Shown here piece after piece: positions 49,408 through 57,845 of a stretch of 64,000 nt of DNA. The position numbers and the translations under genes were made by a program. Numbering within the stretch: the stretch's first letter is position 1; each line of letters starts with the position of its first letter. Where the stretch lies: positions 1 through 64,000 of the forward strand of contig CANLLR010000009.1 of assembly GCA_947491985.1 (NCBI GenBank), given 5' to 3'. This DNA is from Flavobacteriaceae bacterium (GTDB lineage: Bacteria > Bacteroidota > Bacteroidia > Flavobacteriales > Flavobacteriaceae). Under the pieces are notes generated by a model that saw only the letters and a program-made list of their open reading frames with translations, made no database searches and was not told where the DNA came from.

Positions 49408-52407
49408 TTAGGGTTGCACTTCATCAATAATGGCCTCTTGAATTATCCTTTGAATGTCTTCACGAATGTTTTCTTTCGATAAAGTATTGGGTGCATTCGA
49501 GTCTGGAAATGTTCGATTGGAAAGAAAAATGTATACAATTTCTGTTTCAGGATCAGCCCAAGCAATGGTTCCCGTAAAACCTGTATGACCAAAGCTTGAG
49601 CGCGAAACACAGCCACAAGTAGGTCCTTCTTTTCCAAGTTGTGGTTTATCAAATCCGAGTCCACGGCGATTGCCTTCAAAACAAAAATGACAAGTGTTAA
49701 ACGTATCAAATGTCGTTGGAGAAAAATACTGTTTTCCGCCATAACTTCCTTTTTGAAGAAACAACTGCATCATTTTGGCAATATCTATCGCATTGGAAAA
49801 GATGCCAGCATGTCCGCCAATCCCACCTTCCATCGCTGCTTCCATATCATGTACATAGCCTTGAATTGTGGTGTGACGGAAATACGTATCAATTTCTGTA
49901 GGTGGAATTCTTCCCATATCAAACTTTCGCAACGGATTGTAAATGGTAGTCGTCATTCCCATCGGTTTGAAAAAATTATTTGTACTTAAGGTATCTAGTG
50001 ATTTTCCGGTATTCGATTCTAAATATTTTTTTAAAATAATAAAGGTAAAATCGCTGTATTTGTATTCTTTTTTATCCAATAATTTACTATCCATGATTTG
50101 CTTCATAATCGTGTCTTGATAGTCGTCTTTGATGAATAAATTCTCTGCAACCTGTTTAGTAAATGATTCTGAGTACGTTTTTCGATAGTACTTTTCTAAC
50201 GGATTTTTTAAACTGTCAAGAGTAGTTTTGTAAAAAGGGACCCAAGCTTGCAATTGTGCATAATGCGATAATAATTCTTTAAATGAAATGTCTTTTTTAT
50301 TTGAGTTATTAAATTGCGGTACCATTTCACCTAATTTAGTATACAAATTCACTTCTCCTTTATCGAATAATTGCATCACATTGGGTAAAGTGGATACCAT
50401 TTTGGTAAGCGAAGCCACATCGTAAATATCAGCGTTTTTTACTTTGGATATTTTGTCGTAAGTATGATAACCAAATGCTTTTTGATAAATTACTTTGCCT
50501 TTGCGCGCCACTAAAATCTGCATTCCAGGTGTCATTTTTTTGTCTATCGCCTTGTTGGCAATGGATTCAATTTGAGCTAATTTCGTCGAACTCATTCCGA
50601 CATTTTCAGGAGCTGTAAATCCTAAAATAGCTAACTTTTCAGTAACCAATCCATCATTGACTTTAAACAGTTCATTGATAGAAACAGGAAGTTTTCCTTT
50701 AGCTTCGATGGCTCCGAAAAGTAGTTCAGCCGAAACCTCTTGCGCTATGTCACTATTTTGATACGAAACTACAACACTCTCGATATCGTCAAATGATGCA
50801 ATTGGCATTAATGAATACGCTTTGGTAAACACATCTAAAATTACAATATTGTTTTTAGCAATCTCTTGCAAACAAGTCAGTTCAGCGTCTAAAAAATCGT
50901 GCTTTTTCCATGCTTTATCTGATTTGTGAAAGCCTACAATTACAACATCGTACTTTTTTAATTCGACATTTAAACTGTCGATGTTACTATTTGAAACTTC
51001 TGTTACTTGTGTGTATTTGTTTAAAGTACTTATAAATGAACTGTTTACGTCATCGCCCAATTTTACATAAGCAATTTTCTTGGTCAGGTCTTTTATGGGA
51101 ATAAGTTGCTTTTCATTTTTTAGGACAGTAATCGCATTTTCAAATAGTTGGTATTGCAAGGCATTATTTTCGGCAGGATTGATATCTGACACCAAATTAT
51201 CCATTGCAATGGGTTTGTAATGGTGTAAACCCGATTTGAATTTATAATGCAAAATTTTCTTTACGGATTGCGCCAAACGATCTTCAGTAATGATATTGTG
51301 ATTATAAGCATCTGTTATTTTTTCAACTGCAACCGGAACATTTTCGGAAAAAAGTAAAATATCATTTCCTGCTAAAAAGGCTTCTAAATCAATATCGCCA
51401 GGCTTTTTAAAATTACTTGCGCCTTTCATATTCAATGCATCGGTGAATATAAGTCCGTTAAATTTTAACTGATTTTGAAGTAAATCGGTTACCACATTAT
51501 ATGACAATGAGGTAGGATAATTTTCTCTTGCCTCTAAACTGGGTACATGCAAATGTGCCACCATAACCGATTCTAATCCTTCATCAAACATGCGTTTGTA
51601 CGGATACAATTCGACGTTTTCAATCCGTTCTCTTGTAAAATTTACTGTGGGTAAGGTAAGATGTGAATCGGTTGACGTATCGCCATGTCCGGGAAAGTGT
51701 TTCCCAGTTGAAAACACACCTTGATTTTGCACGCCTGTCATTAAAACGATGGCATCTTCAGTCACGTTTTTCTTATCTTCACCAAACGAACGGTGACCGA
51801 TAATTGGATTTTTTGGATTGGTATTGATATCTAAAACAGGTGCAAAATTAAAATGGATTCCCATTCGCTTGCTTTCTTTACCCATCTGCTCCCCTACTTT
51901 TTCAATCAATTTAAGATCTCTGATGGCACCAAGAGTTGAATTCCACGGAAATTTATAGGTCGAATCCAAACGCATGTTCAATCCCCATTCGGCATCAATT
52001 CCGATAAACAAAGGCAATTTTGATTTCGCTTGAAAACGATTGGTTAATTTGGCTTGTCGCATCGGTCCACCTTGAAAAAATATCAATCCACCAATTTTGT
52101 AGTCTTTAATTAATTTATCCAATGCATTTACATGTACAGAATCTTTATTGGAATACGCTGCCACCATGAACAATTGCCCAATTCTTTCGTTTAATGGCAT
52201 TTGTTTGTACACGCTATCAACCCATTGATTTTCAGCGATGCTTCCTTTAAAAAAGGTTTTTCTTTGGTGTGGCACATAATCGTCTACATATGAAGGTAAT
52301 TTAGGTTTCACTATGCTGCTCGAAGTCTTTGTATCTTTTGTAGACGAACAATTCGTAACAAGAGATAGCACAAGCAATAATGCGCTAAGTTGAAGTATTT
52401 TTTTCAT
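49408..52407 (-). CDS. GH3 glycosidase / beta-lactamase-fold fusion lipoprotein
   Basis: The 999-aa protein starts with a lipobox-type signal (MKKILQLSALLLVLSLVTNC). Residues about 60-400 form a glycoside hydrolase family 3 domain with the NagZ-like signature KHFPGHGDTSTDSHL. A GH3 C-terminal region follows to about 580. From about 600 to 990 it is a serine beta-lactamase/penicillin-binding-fold domain with SLTK (ASLTKMVS), a Tyr motif (YSDF) and HTGFTG. It probably removes GlcNAc from peptidoglycan fragments and edits peptides or acts as an esterase in the periplasm. The fusion is common in Bacteroidota but its substrate is untested here. Confidence 0.85.
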   Translation of the reverse strand: MKKILQLSALLLVLSLVTNCSSTKDTKTSSSIVKPKLPSYVDDYVPHQRKTFFKGSIAENQWVDSVYKQMPLNERIGQLFMVAAYSNKDSVHVNALDKLIKDYKIGGLIFFQGGPMRQAKLTNRFQAKSKLPLFIGIDAEWGLNMRLDSTYKFPWNSTLGAIRDLKLIEKVGEQMGKESKRMGIHFNFAPVLDINTNPKNPIIGHRSFGEDKKNVTEDAIVLMTGVQNQGVFSTGKHFPGHGDTSTDSHLTLPTVNFTRERIENVELYPYKRMFDEGLESVMVAHLHVPSLEARENYPTSLSYNVVTDLLQNQLKFNGLIFTDALNMKGASNFKKPGDIDLEAFLAGNDILLFSENVPVAVEKITDAYNHNIITEDRLAQSVKKILHYKFKSGLHHYKPIAMDNLVSDINPAENNALQYQLFENAITVLKNEKQLIPIKDLTKKIAYVKLGDDVNSSFISTLNKYTQVTEVSNSNIDSLNVELKKYDVVIVGFHKSDKAWKKHDFLDAELTCLQEIAKNNIVILDVFTKAYSLMPIASFDDIESVVVSYQNSDIAQEVSAELLFGAIEAKGKLPVSINELFKVNDGLVTEKLAILGFTAPENVGMSSTKLAQIESIANKAIDKKMTPGMQILVARKGKVIYQKAFGYHTYDKISKVKNADIYDVASLTKMVSTLPNVMQLFDKGEVNLYTKLGEMVPQFNNSNKKDISFKELLSHYAQLQAWVPFYKTTLDSLKNPLEKYYRKTYSESFTKQVAENLFIKDDYQDTIMKQIMDSKLLDKKEYKYSDFTFIILKKYLESNTGKSLDTLSTNNFFKPMGMTTTIYNPLRKFDMGRIPPTEIDTYFRHTTIQGYVHDMEAAMEGGIGGHAGIFSNAIDIAKMMQLFLQKGSYGGKQYFSPTTFDTFNTCHFCFEGNRRGLGFDKPQLGKEGPTCGCVSRSSFGHTGFTGTIAWADPETEIVYIFLSNRTFPDSNAPNTLSKENIREDIQRIIQEAIIDEVQP

Positions 52408-52416
52408 TAAAAGATT

Positions 52417-52899
52417 TTAAAAGAAACGACTGTGCCAACTATCCATTGCAGGAACTTCCCAGTTTTCGCTCCATTCTTCAATTGTAGTAACGAGATTATT
52501 AAAAACTATTGTGTTTTCAGAAACGGCTTTTTCTTTGGCTAATTTTTTAAATTCTAATAAAGTTTTATAGGTAATGTATTCACCTTGCTTAAAGGCAACA
52601 TTCATTTTGTCGAGCAAATCAACGTTGTATTTTTGCTCTAAATTTTGAATAAACACTACCGAAGCATCAATCGAACAACCAGTAGTAGCGTGCACTTCTT
52701 GATTTACGGTAAGAATGATAAAACGGTTGTATTTTAGTTGAAAAGATGATTCCAAAGAAGCCCCGTGAGCACTCCAATTGTTTAGAAACTCGATCAAGTC
52801 GTTTTCAATTTCGGCTACTTCATCGTCGGTAAATTTGCGATTGGATTGGTAAATCCAAATGCGTGATTCAGTAGGTATATTTTCAAAGGGAATGTACAT
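52417..52899 (-). CDS. Conserved hypothetical protein
   Basis: The 160-aa soluble protein contains IWIYQSNRKFTDDEVAEIE and TTGCSIDASVVFIQNLEQKY. Similar flavobacterial proteins are sometimes labelled ABC transporter ATPase, but no Walker A, Walker B or signature motif is present, so I reject that label. It lies between the GH3 fusion and the CCG protein on the same strand. Confidence 0.65.
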   Translation of the reverse strand: MYIPFENIPTESRIWIYQSNRKFTDDEVAEIENDLIEFLNNWSAHGASLESSFQLKYNRFIILTVNQEVHATTGCSIDASVVFIQNLEQKYNVDLLDKMNVAFKQGEYITYKTLLEFKKLAKEKAVSENTIVFNNLVTTIEEWSENWEVPAMDSWHSRFF

Positions 52900-52907
52900 T
52901 TTTTGTA

Positions 52908-53699
52908 TTATAAATCTTGAGCATTAGCAATTAATTCGGCAATATCCAATACTTTGACAGTACTTTCTTTTTCTTTTCCTTTTATGCCATCGGTCATCAT
53001 GGTGTTGCAAAACGGACAACCAGCAGCAATAATATCGGGTTGGGTTTCTAAAGCGTCTTCCGTTCTTTCTATATTGACTTCTTTGTTTCCGGGTTCGGCA
53101 TCTTTAAACATTTGAGCACCACCAGCACCACAACACAATCCGTTGGCACGAGATCGTTTCATTTCGACTAATTCGGCATCCAATTTCTGAATTAATTCGC
53201 GTGGTGCTTCATACACATTATTGGCTCTTCCTAAATAACAAGGGTCGTGAAAGGTGATTCTTTTGCCTTTAAACTGACCGCCTTCAATAGTCAATCGTCC
53301 GTCATCTAAAAGTGATTTTAAGAATTCGGTGTGATGTACGACTTCGTATTTTCCTCCTAATTCGGGATATTCGTTTTTAATGGTGTTGAAACAATGCGGA
53401 CAAGCCGTAACAATTTTCTTTGCTTCGTAGGCATTCAAAACTTCGATGTTCATCATCGCTTGCATTTGAAACAAAAATTCATTTCCGGCTCTTTTGGCTG
53501 GATCGCCAGTGCAACTTTCTTCGGTTCCTAGAACGGCAAATTCGACATTGGCTTTGTTCAAAATACGAACAAATGCTTTTGTAATTCGTTTTGCTCTATC
53601 ATCAAAACTTCCGGAACAACCTACCCAAAATAGTACTTCGGGTTGTTTTCCTTGAGCCATCATTTCGGCCATGGTAGGCACAATTAAAACTTCTGACAT
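52908..53699 (-). CDS. CCG-domain (Fe-S)-binding protein, HdrB-like
   Basis: The 263-aa protein has the two cysteine-rich CCG domains of the HdrB/GlpC/LutA type: Cys in WVGCSGSFDD, ACPHC, then GLCCGAGG and GCPFCNTM. These motifs bind non-cubane 4Fe-4S clusters that transfer electrons. It lies near a separate membrane protein (54247-55578) with two 4Fe-4S motifs and a haem-b-like membrane part, so the pair may form a split membrane electron-transfer complex. The partner is unproven. Confidence 0.82.
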   Translation of the reverse strand: MSEVLIVPTMAEMMAQGKQPEVLFWVGCSGSFDDRAKRITKAFVRILNKANVEFAVLGTEESCTGDPAKRAGNEFLFQMQAMMNIEVLNAYEAKKIVTACPHCFNTIKNEYPELGGKYEVVHHTEFLKSLLDDGRLTIEGGQFKGKRITFHDPCYLGRANNVYEAPRELIQKLDAELVEMKRSRANGLCCGAGGAQMFKDAEPGNKEVNIERTEDALETQPDIIAAGCPFCNTMMTDGIKGKEKESTVKVLDIAELIANAQDL

Positions 53700-53714
53700 A
53701 ATTAAATGTTTATT

Positions 53715-54161
53715 TTATTCATGTTGTCCATCGTCAAAAACCTCGATGGTCACGTCTTTTACAATTAAATCGGTAAACTTACCTCGGTAACGGGTTGCTT
53801 TAACCAAGTGATTGTCAATCCAATGGTAATTGCCTCCACGTGGTTTTCCGAAAAGGATACCGTGGTATTTGAATCCGTGTTTTTTTAACCAAATTTCAGT
53901 GTATTCACGATGCGCTTCTGTTCTAGACGTAAAAAAGAAAATGATATGACCTTCATCGTGCCATTTATTCAAAGTGACTAACGCATCAGGATAAACTTCA
54001 GCGGTAAGCATTCGCTCTGGCTCTTCATTCGGAATGTCATCACATACTGTTCCGTCAATGTCTATTAAATAATTCTTTACTCCTTCTGGTAAAATTGGAC
54101 TCAAATGTTGTCCGTTCTGCGTAACCGTTTGTAAGGTTTTGTCAATGTCTTCCGCTTTCAT
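53715..54161 (-). CDS. HAD-fold protein (LNS2-like)
   Basis: The 148-aa protein has HAD motif I in LIDIDGTVCDD near residue 33 and motif II around FFFTSRTEAHREY. It also has a C-terminal DLIVKDVTIEVFDDGQHE, similar to short LNS2-like or polynucleotide-kinase-phosphatase-like proteins. Flavobacterial relatives are sometimes labelled phosphoheptose isomerase, which the fold does not support. It lies between the two Fe-S genes on the same strand; a functional link is unproven. Confidence 0.65.
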   Translation of the reverse strand: MKAEDIDKTLQTVTQNGQHLSPILPEGVKNYLIDIDGTVCDDIPNEEPERMLTAEVYPDALVTLNKWHDEGHIIFFFTSRTEAHREYTEIWLKKHGFKYHGILFGKPRGGNYHWIDNHLVKATRYRGKFTDLIVKDVTIEVFDDGQHE

Positions 54162-54246
54162 TTTATTTCTAGTTTTTCAAATTCATTTGACAATTTCCCA
54201 AGCCTCACAAAGGGAAAATATCAGTTTTAATTATTAAGGCTATGGT

Positions 54247-55578
54247 TTATTCGTCTTTCCAATTCAAGCGATCCTGCTGGTTAAATTGCCACGGCGCGCC
54301 ATTGTTTTCGATATTGGTCATCATTGCATTTAACGATTGTGGTGCTGCGCTTTGTTCCATTACTAAATAACGACGCATGTCCATTATAATGGATAACGGA
54401 CTGATATTTATTGGACATTCTTCCACACAAGCATTGCATGAAGTACACGCCCAAAGTTCTTCTGGAGTAATGTAATTATTTAATAATGAGATGTTATCTG
54501 GAATAAATACGCCTTTGTTTTTATCGATATTGCGACCAACTTCTTCCAAACGATCACGCGTGTCCATCATGATTTTACGTGGCGACAATTTCTTACCTGT
54601 TTGATTGGCTGGGCAAGCCGAAGTACATCGTCCGCATTCGGTACAAGTATAGGCATTTAGTAATTGCACCCAATTTAAATCGTGTACATCACTCGCTCCG
54701 AATTTACTAGGCACTGCGTTTTCATCAACGGGCTGTGCAGCAAACGGATCGGCATTCGGATCCATCATTAATTTTACTTCTTTGGTAACACTCTCAAGGT
54801 TATCAAATTGGCCTTTCGGATTCAAATCGGCGAAATAGGTATTTGGAAATGCCAATAAAATATGCAAGTGTTTCGAATAATATAAATAGTTCAAGAAGAT
54901 TAAAATTCCGGTAATATGCAACCACCAAAAAGTACGCTCTAACATTTGAACAGCATAATTGCTCATTCCGTCAAATAAAGGCGAAATGTATTGCGAAACA
55001 GGAAAAGAACCTGCTTGAATGTAATGTCCAAATCCGCCATCAATATTTTGTAAGTGAAAATCGGCAGCGTTCATCAATAAAAACAGCGACATTAAAACGA
55101 CTTCAAAATACAAGATATAATTCGCATCATTTTTAGGACTTCCTTTCAAATCAGAATGTATAAAACGCTTTAATTTGATGATGTTACGACGCATCCAAAA
55201 GGCAATTATTGCTACTAAAACCAATACGGCTAAAACCTCAAAAGAACCAATTAGGATGTCGTAAACCACTCCTAATGAGGCAAAGACTCGATGTGTTCCG
55301 AAAAGTCCGTCGATTATAATTTCAAGCAATTCTAGATTGATAATAACAAATCCAACGTATACAATGATGTGCAAAATAGCAGCAATTGGACGTTTTACCA
55401 TTTTAGATTGTCCGAGCGCAATCATGGCCATGTTTTTCCAACGAGCCGCAGAATTGTCAGAACGATGTACGTCTTGACCTAATTTTATGTTGCGGAGTAA
55501 CTTTTTTACATTTAGTGCAAAATAGCCAAATCCGATAGTAATTAGAATAGCAAAAAATAGAGAAGGTAAATAACTCAT
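54247..55578 (-). CDS. Membrane 4Fe-4S ferredoxin-type protein, HdrC/NarI-like
   Basis: The 443-aa protein has about six membrane helices in the first 260 residues with histidines that could bind haem b. Then come two 4Fe-4S motifs, CTECGRCTSACP and CTSCNACVEECP. It resembles membrane electron-transfer modules that pass electrons to quinone, such as ETF-menaquinone reductase or HdrC/DsrK-associated membrane proteins. With the CCG protein (52908-53699) this would make the split form of such an enzyme. The electron donor is not known. Confidence 0.8.
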   Translation of the reverse strand: MSYLPSLFFAILITIGFGYFALNVKKLLRNIKLGQDVHRSDNSAARWKNMAMIALGQSKMVKRPIAAILHIIVYVGFVIINLELLEIIIDGLFGTHRVFASLGVVYDILIGSFEVLAVLVLVAIIAFWMRRNIIKLKRFIHSDLKGSPKNDANYILYFEVVLMSLFLLMNAADFHLQNIDGGFGHYIQAGSFPVSQYISPLFDGMSNYAVQMLERTFWWLHITGILIFLNYLYYSKHLHILLAFPNTYFADLNPKGQFDNLESVTKEVKLMMDPNADPFAAQPVDENAVPSKFGASDVHDLNWVQLLNAYTCTECGRCTSACPANQTGKKLSPRKIMMDTRDRLEEVGRNIDKNKGVFIPDNISLLNNYITPEELWACTSCNACVEECPINISPLSIIMDMRRYLVMEQSAAPQSLNAMMTNIENNGAPWQFNQQDRLNWKDE

Positions 55579-55588
55579 AACAGTTGTT

Positions 55589-56545
55589 TTACTTTTTAAT
55601 AGAATCGTTTACGGGTGCTACATACGGTTTGTTTTTCTTTCCGAAAAGCGACACATTTACATAGCGAGTTGGATTTAAACGTAAATCTTGCAACAGCAAT
55701 TCTAGTTCTTTTGAGGTTTTAGAAAGGTTGTTGTAAAAGGCTTCGTCTTTCAGCATTTTGCCAATCGTACCTTTACCCGACTCTAAATCTACGATGATTT
55801 TATCAACGCTTATTAGGGTTTTTTGAAGGTTTTCGGCCGTTTTTCCCAAGTCGGCTTTGTTCAATCCATCCGATATAGAAGTAAAATCGGAAGACACTTT
55901 TTTAAAGTCGGTTACTATGCCACCGATTTGTTTTTTGTTGTCATCGAGAATACTGTTTAATGTACCAGAAGCTCTTTTAAATTCGTTCATCGTTTCACTT
56001 AATGACGCCAAACTGTTTTTTAAATCGGCTTTCGATTTTTCGTCTAGAATGTCATTGACACTTTCTAACATGATATTGGCATTATCGAGTAATTTGGTGA
56101 TCTTATCTTTTAAAGGTTCAAGTTGTTCGGCTATTGCATCAGTCAATCCTAATTTTATAGCTGGCTTTAAAAAATCACCATCTACGGCTAAATTTTTATC
56201 TTCAATATTGCTAATGATAGCCAACTGTTTTCCGCCTAGAGCACTTGGAGCATAAATTTCGGCAATACTTGATTTAGAGATTGGAAAATCGGTGTTGATT
56301 TGCATTTCAACTAAAATATTCCCGGTTTGATTGTTCAATGTAATAGCGTTGACCTTTCCTATTGACAACCCATTTATAGTAACTGGAGCTGCTATTACTA
56401 ATCCTTCTACGTTTTTGTATTCTACGAACAAGGTTTTATAATTGGTAAATAAATCTTTGCCTTTTAGAAATCCGTATCCCCAAATAAATAAAGCTATAGC
56501 TGCAATAACAAGAATGGCGGTTTTAATCTCTCTGGATAGTTTCAA
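55589..56545 (-). CDS. MlaD/MCE family protein
   Basis: The 318-aa protein has one N-terminal transmembrane helix (about 8-26), then an MCE domain (TLFVEYKNVEGLVIAAPVTI, then IAEIYAPSALGGK), and a long helical C-terminal part likely to form a periplasmic tunnel or shaft. MCE proteins shuttle lipids between inner and outer membranes with an MlaFE ABC transporter. No ABC genes are adjacent. It is downstream of the amidase on the same strand. Confidence 0.85.
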   Translation of the reverse strand: MKLSREIKTAILVIAAIALFIWGYGFLKGKDLFTNYKTLFVEYKNVEGLVIAAPVTINGLSIGKVNAITLNNQTGNILVEMQINTDFPISKSSIAEIYAPSALGGKQLAIISNIEDKNLAVDGDFLKPAIKLGLTDAIAEQLEPLKDKITKLLDNANIMLESVNDILDEKSKADLKNSLASLSETMNEFKRASGTLNSILDDNKKQIGGIVTDFKKVSSDFTSISDGLNKADLGKTAENLQKTLISVDKIIVDLESGKGTIGKMLKDEAFYNNLSKTSKELELLLQDLRLNPTRYVNVSLFGKKNKPYVAPVNDSIKK

Positions 56546-56573
56546 AATGTATTTTTTTTACAAAAATAATATA

Positions 56574-57710
56574 TTATTTGATAGCTTCTTGAATAGAAAT
56601 GCTTTTACCGTCTTTAAAGGCGATTAAATAGGATGTTTCATAGCCTTTGGCTTTTGCTTCTTGTAATAATTTTTTAGCTTCTTCGTAGCTAGAAGTTTCA
56701 CCATACATGTATTTGTATAAATTATTACTGCTAACATACGAGATGTTTCGCAAGCCTTTAAAGTTACTCGGCGTTGGTTCAATCATTTTAGAACTTGCAG
56801 AGAGTTGCACTTTGAAGATAATTCCGTTTACCAATTTATTGGTCTCTACTTTTGTTGTCTCTTTCTTTAAAGTGTCTGGTTTTTCAACAGTCGGTTTTTG
56901 AATAATTCTTTTAGAAGGCTTATCAACAGTAGGTTCATCATTTCCAACTCCAAAAAATTCTTTTTTGTAACCAACTATGGCTTCTGCAATGGCTTGAGCT
57001 GTTTCGAGTTGACCTTCTTCCGAATCGAGTCGCGCACCCTCTTCTTTATTAGAGATGAATCCCATTTCGATCAACACTCTTGGCATGTAAGTTCTGTGTA
57101 ATACTAAAAAAGGTGCTTGTTTAACACCACGATTTTTTTGCCCTAAGCTATTCGTGAAATTATCTTGTACTTTTCCTGCTAAAGAGATACTATTTTCTAA
57201 ATATTCTTCTTGTAATGAAGTCATTATTAAAACTGATTCTGGGTTGTTCGGATTATAACCTTGGTAATTTTGTTTGTAGTCCTTCTCTAGTGTGATTACC
57301 GAGTTTTCTTTTCTTGCAGCTTCTAAATTCGAAGCATTTTTAGATAAACCCATTACATACGTTTCAGAACCATCGGCTGCAGTATTTTTATTAGCATTAC
57401 AGTGAATGGAGACAAAGATGTTTGCATCAGCTTTGTTGGCAATATTAGCACGTTCTTGTAATTCAATAAACACATCGGTTTTACGAGTGTAGATGACTTC
57501 GATATTTGGGTTTTTTTCTAGAATTTTAGCTACTTTTAAAACGACAGCCAAGGCAATATTTTTCTCAATATGACCATGATATACAGCACCAAAATCATGA
57601 GCTCCGTGACCTGCATCGAGAGCTACTTTGAATTTCTGACTATAAACACTTCCAAAACAAATTATTAGAAAGAAAATAAATGATTTTTTGACACTATTTG
57701 GGTTTATCAT
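56574..57710 (-). CDS. N-acetylmuramoyl-L-alanine amidase with SPOR-like C-terminus
   Basis: The protein of about 378 aa has a signal peptide (MINPNSVKKSFIFFLIICF), an Amidase_3 domain with Zn ligands visible in DAGHGAHDFGA, HIEKN and SIHCNA, and a C-terminal SPOR-like repeat (FKVQLSAS, LYKYMYGETSSYEEAKKL, GYETSYLIAF). It cleaves the lactyl bond in peptidoglycan and probably localises to division sites via SPOR. I chose the ATG at 57710 over a GTG at 57743. It is divergent to lptD. Confidence 0.88.
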   Translation of the reverse strand: MINPNSVKKSFIFFLIICFGSVYSQKFKVALDAGHGAHDFGAVYHGHIEKNIALAVVLKVAKILEKNPNIEVIYTRKTDVFIELQERANIANKADANIFVSIHCNANKNTAADGSETYVMGLSKNASNLEAARKENSVITLEKDYKQNYQGYNPNNPESVLIMTSLQEEYLENSISLAGKVQDNFTNSLGQKNRGVKQAPFLVLHRTYMPRVLIEMGFISNKEEGARLDSEEGQLETAQAIAEAIVGYKKEFFGVGNDEPTVDKPSKRIIQKPTVEKPDTLKKETTKVETNKLVNGIIFKVQLSASSKMIEPTPSNFKGLRNISYVSSNNLYKYMYGETSSYEEAKKLLQEAKAKGYETSYLIAFKDGKSISIQEAIK

Positions 57711-57788
57711 AGGGATAAAAGTTAATTTTAATGAAAACGACACGCTTTTAAATTTATTATTTATTTATTTTTGACGAAAATTAATATG

Positions 57789-57796
57789 TAAGTTTG
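57789..57796 (+). promoter_or_regulatory. Probable -7 box for lptD
   Basis: TAAGTTTG is an exact TAnnTTTG match about 50 bases before the lptD start at 57846, with TTTTTTGAC upstream as a possible -33. Confidence 0.45.
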
Positions 57797-57845
57797 GCTC
57801 ATTCAATAATCAAGCCATCTTTTTACAAAAATAGTATTTAAACCT

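Noticed and set aside
52417..52899. ABC transporter ATPase label
   Set aside because: No Walker A, Walker B or signature motif is present; kept as a conserved hypothetical.
53715..54161. Phosphoheptose isomerase label
   Set aside because: The sequence shows a HAD DxDGT motif and no SIS fold.
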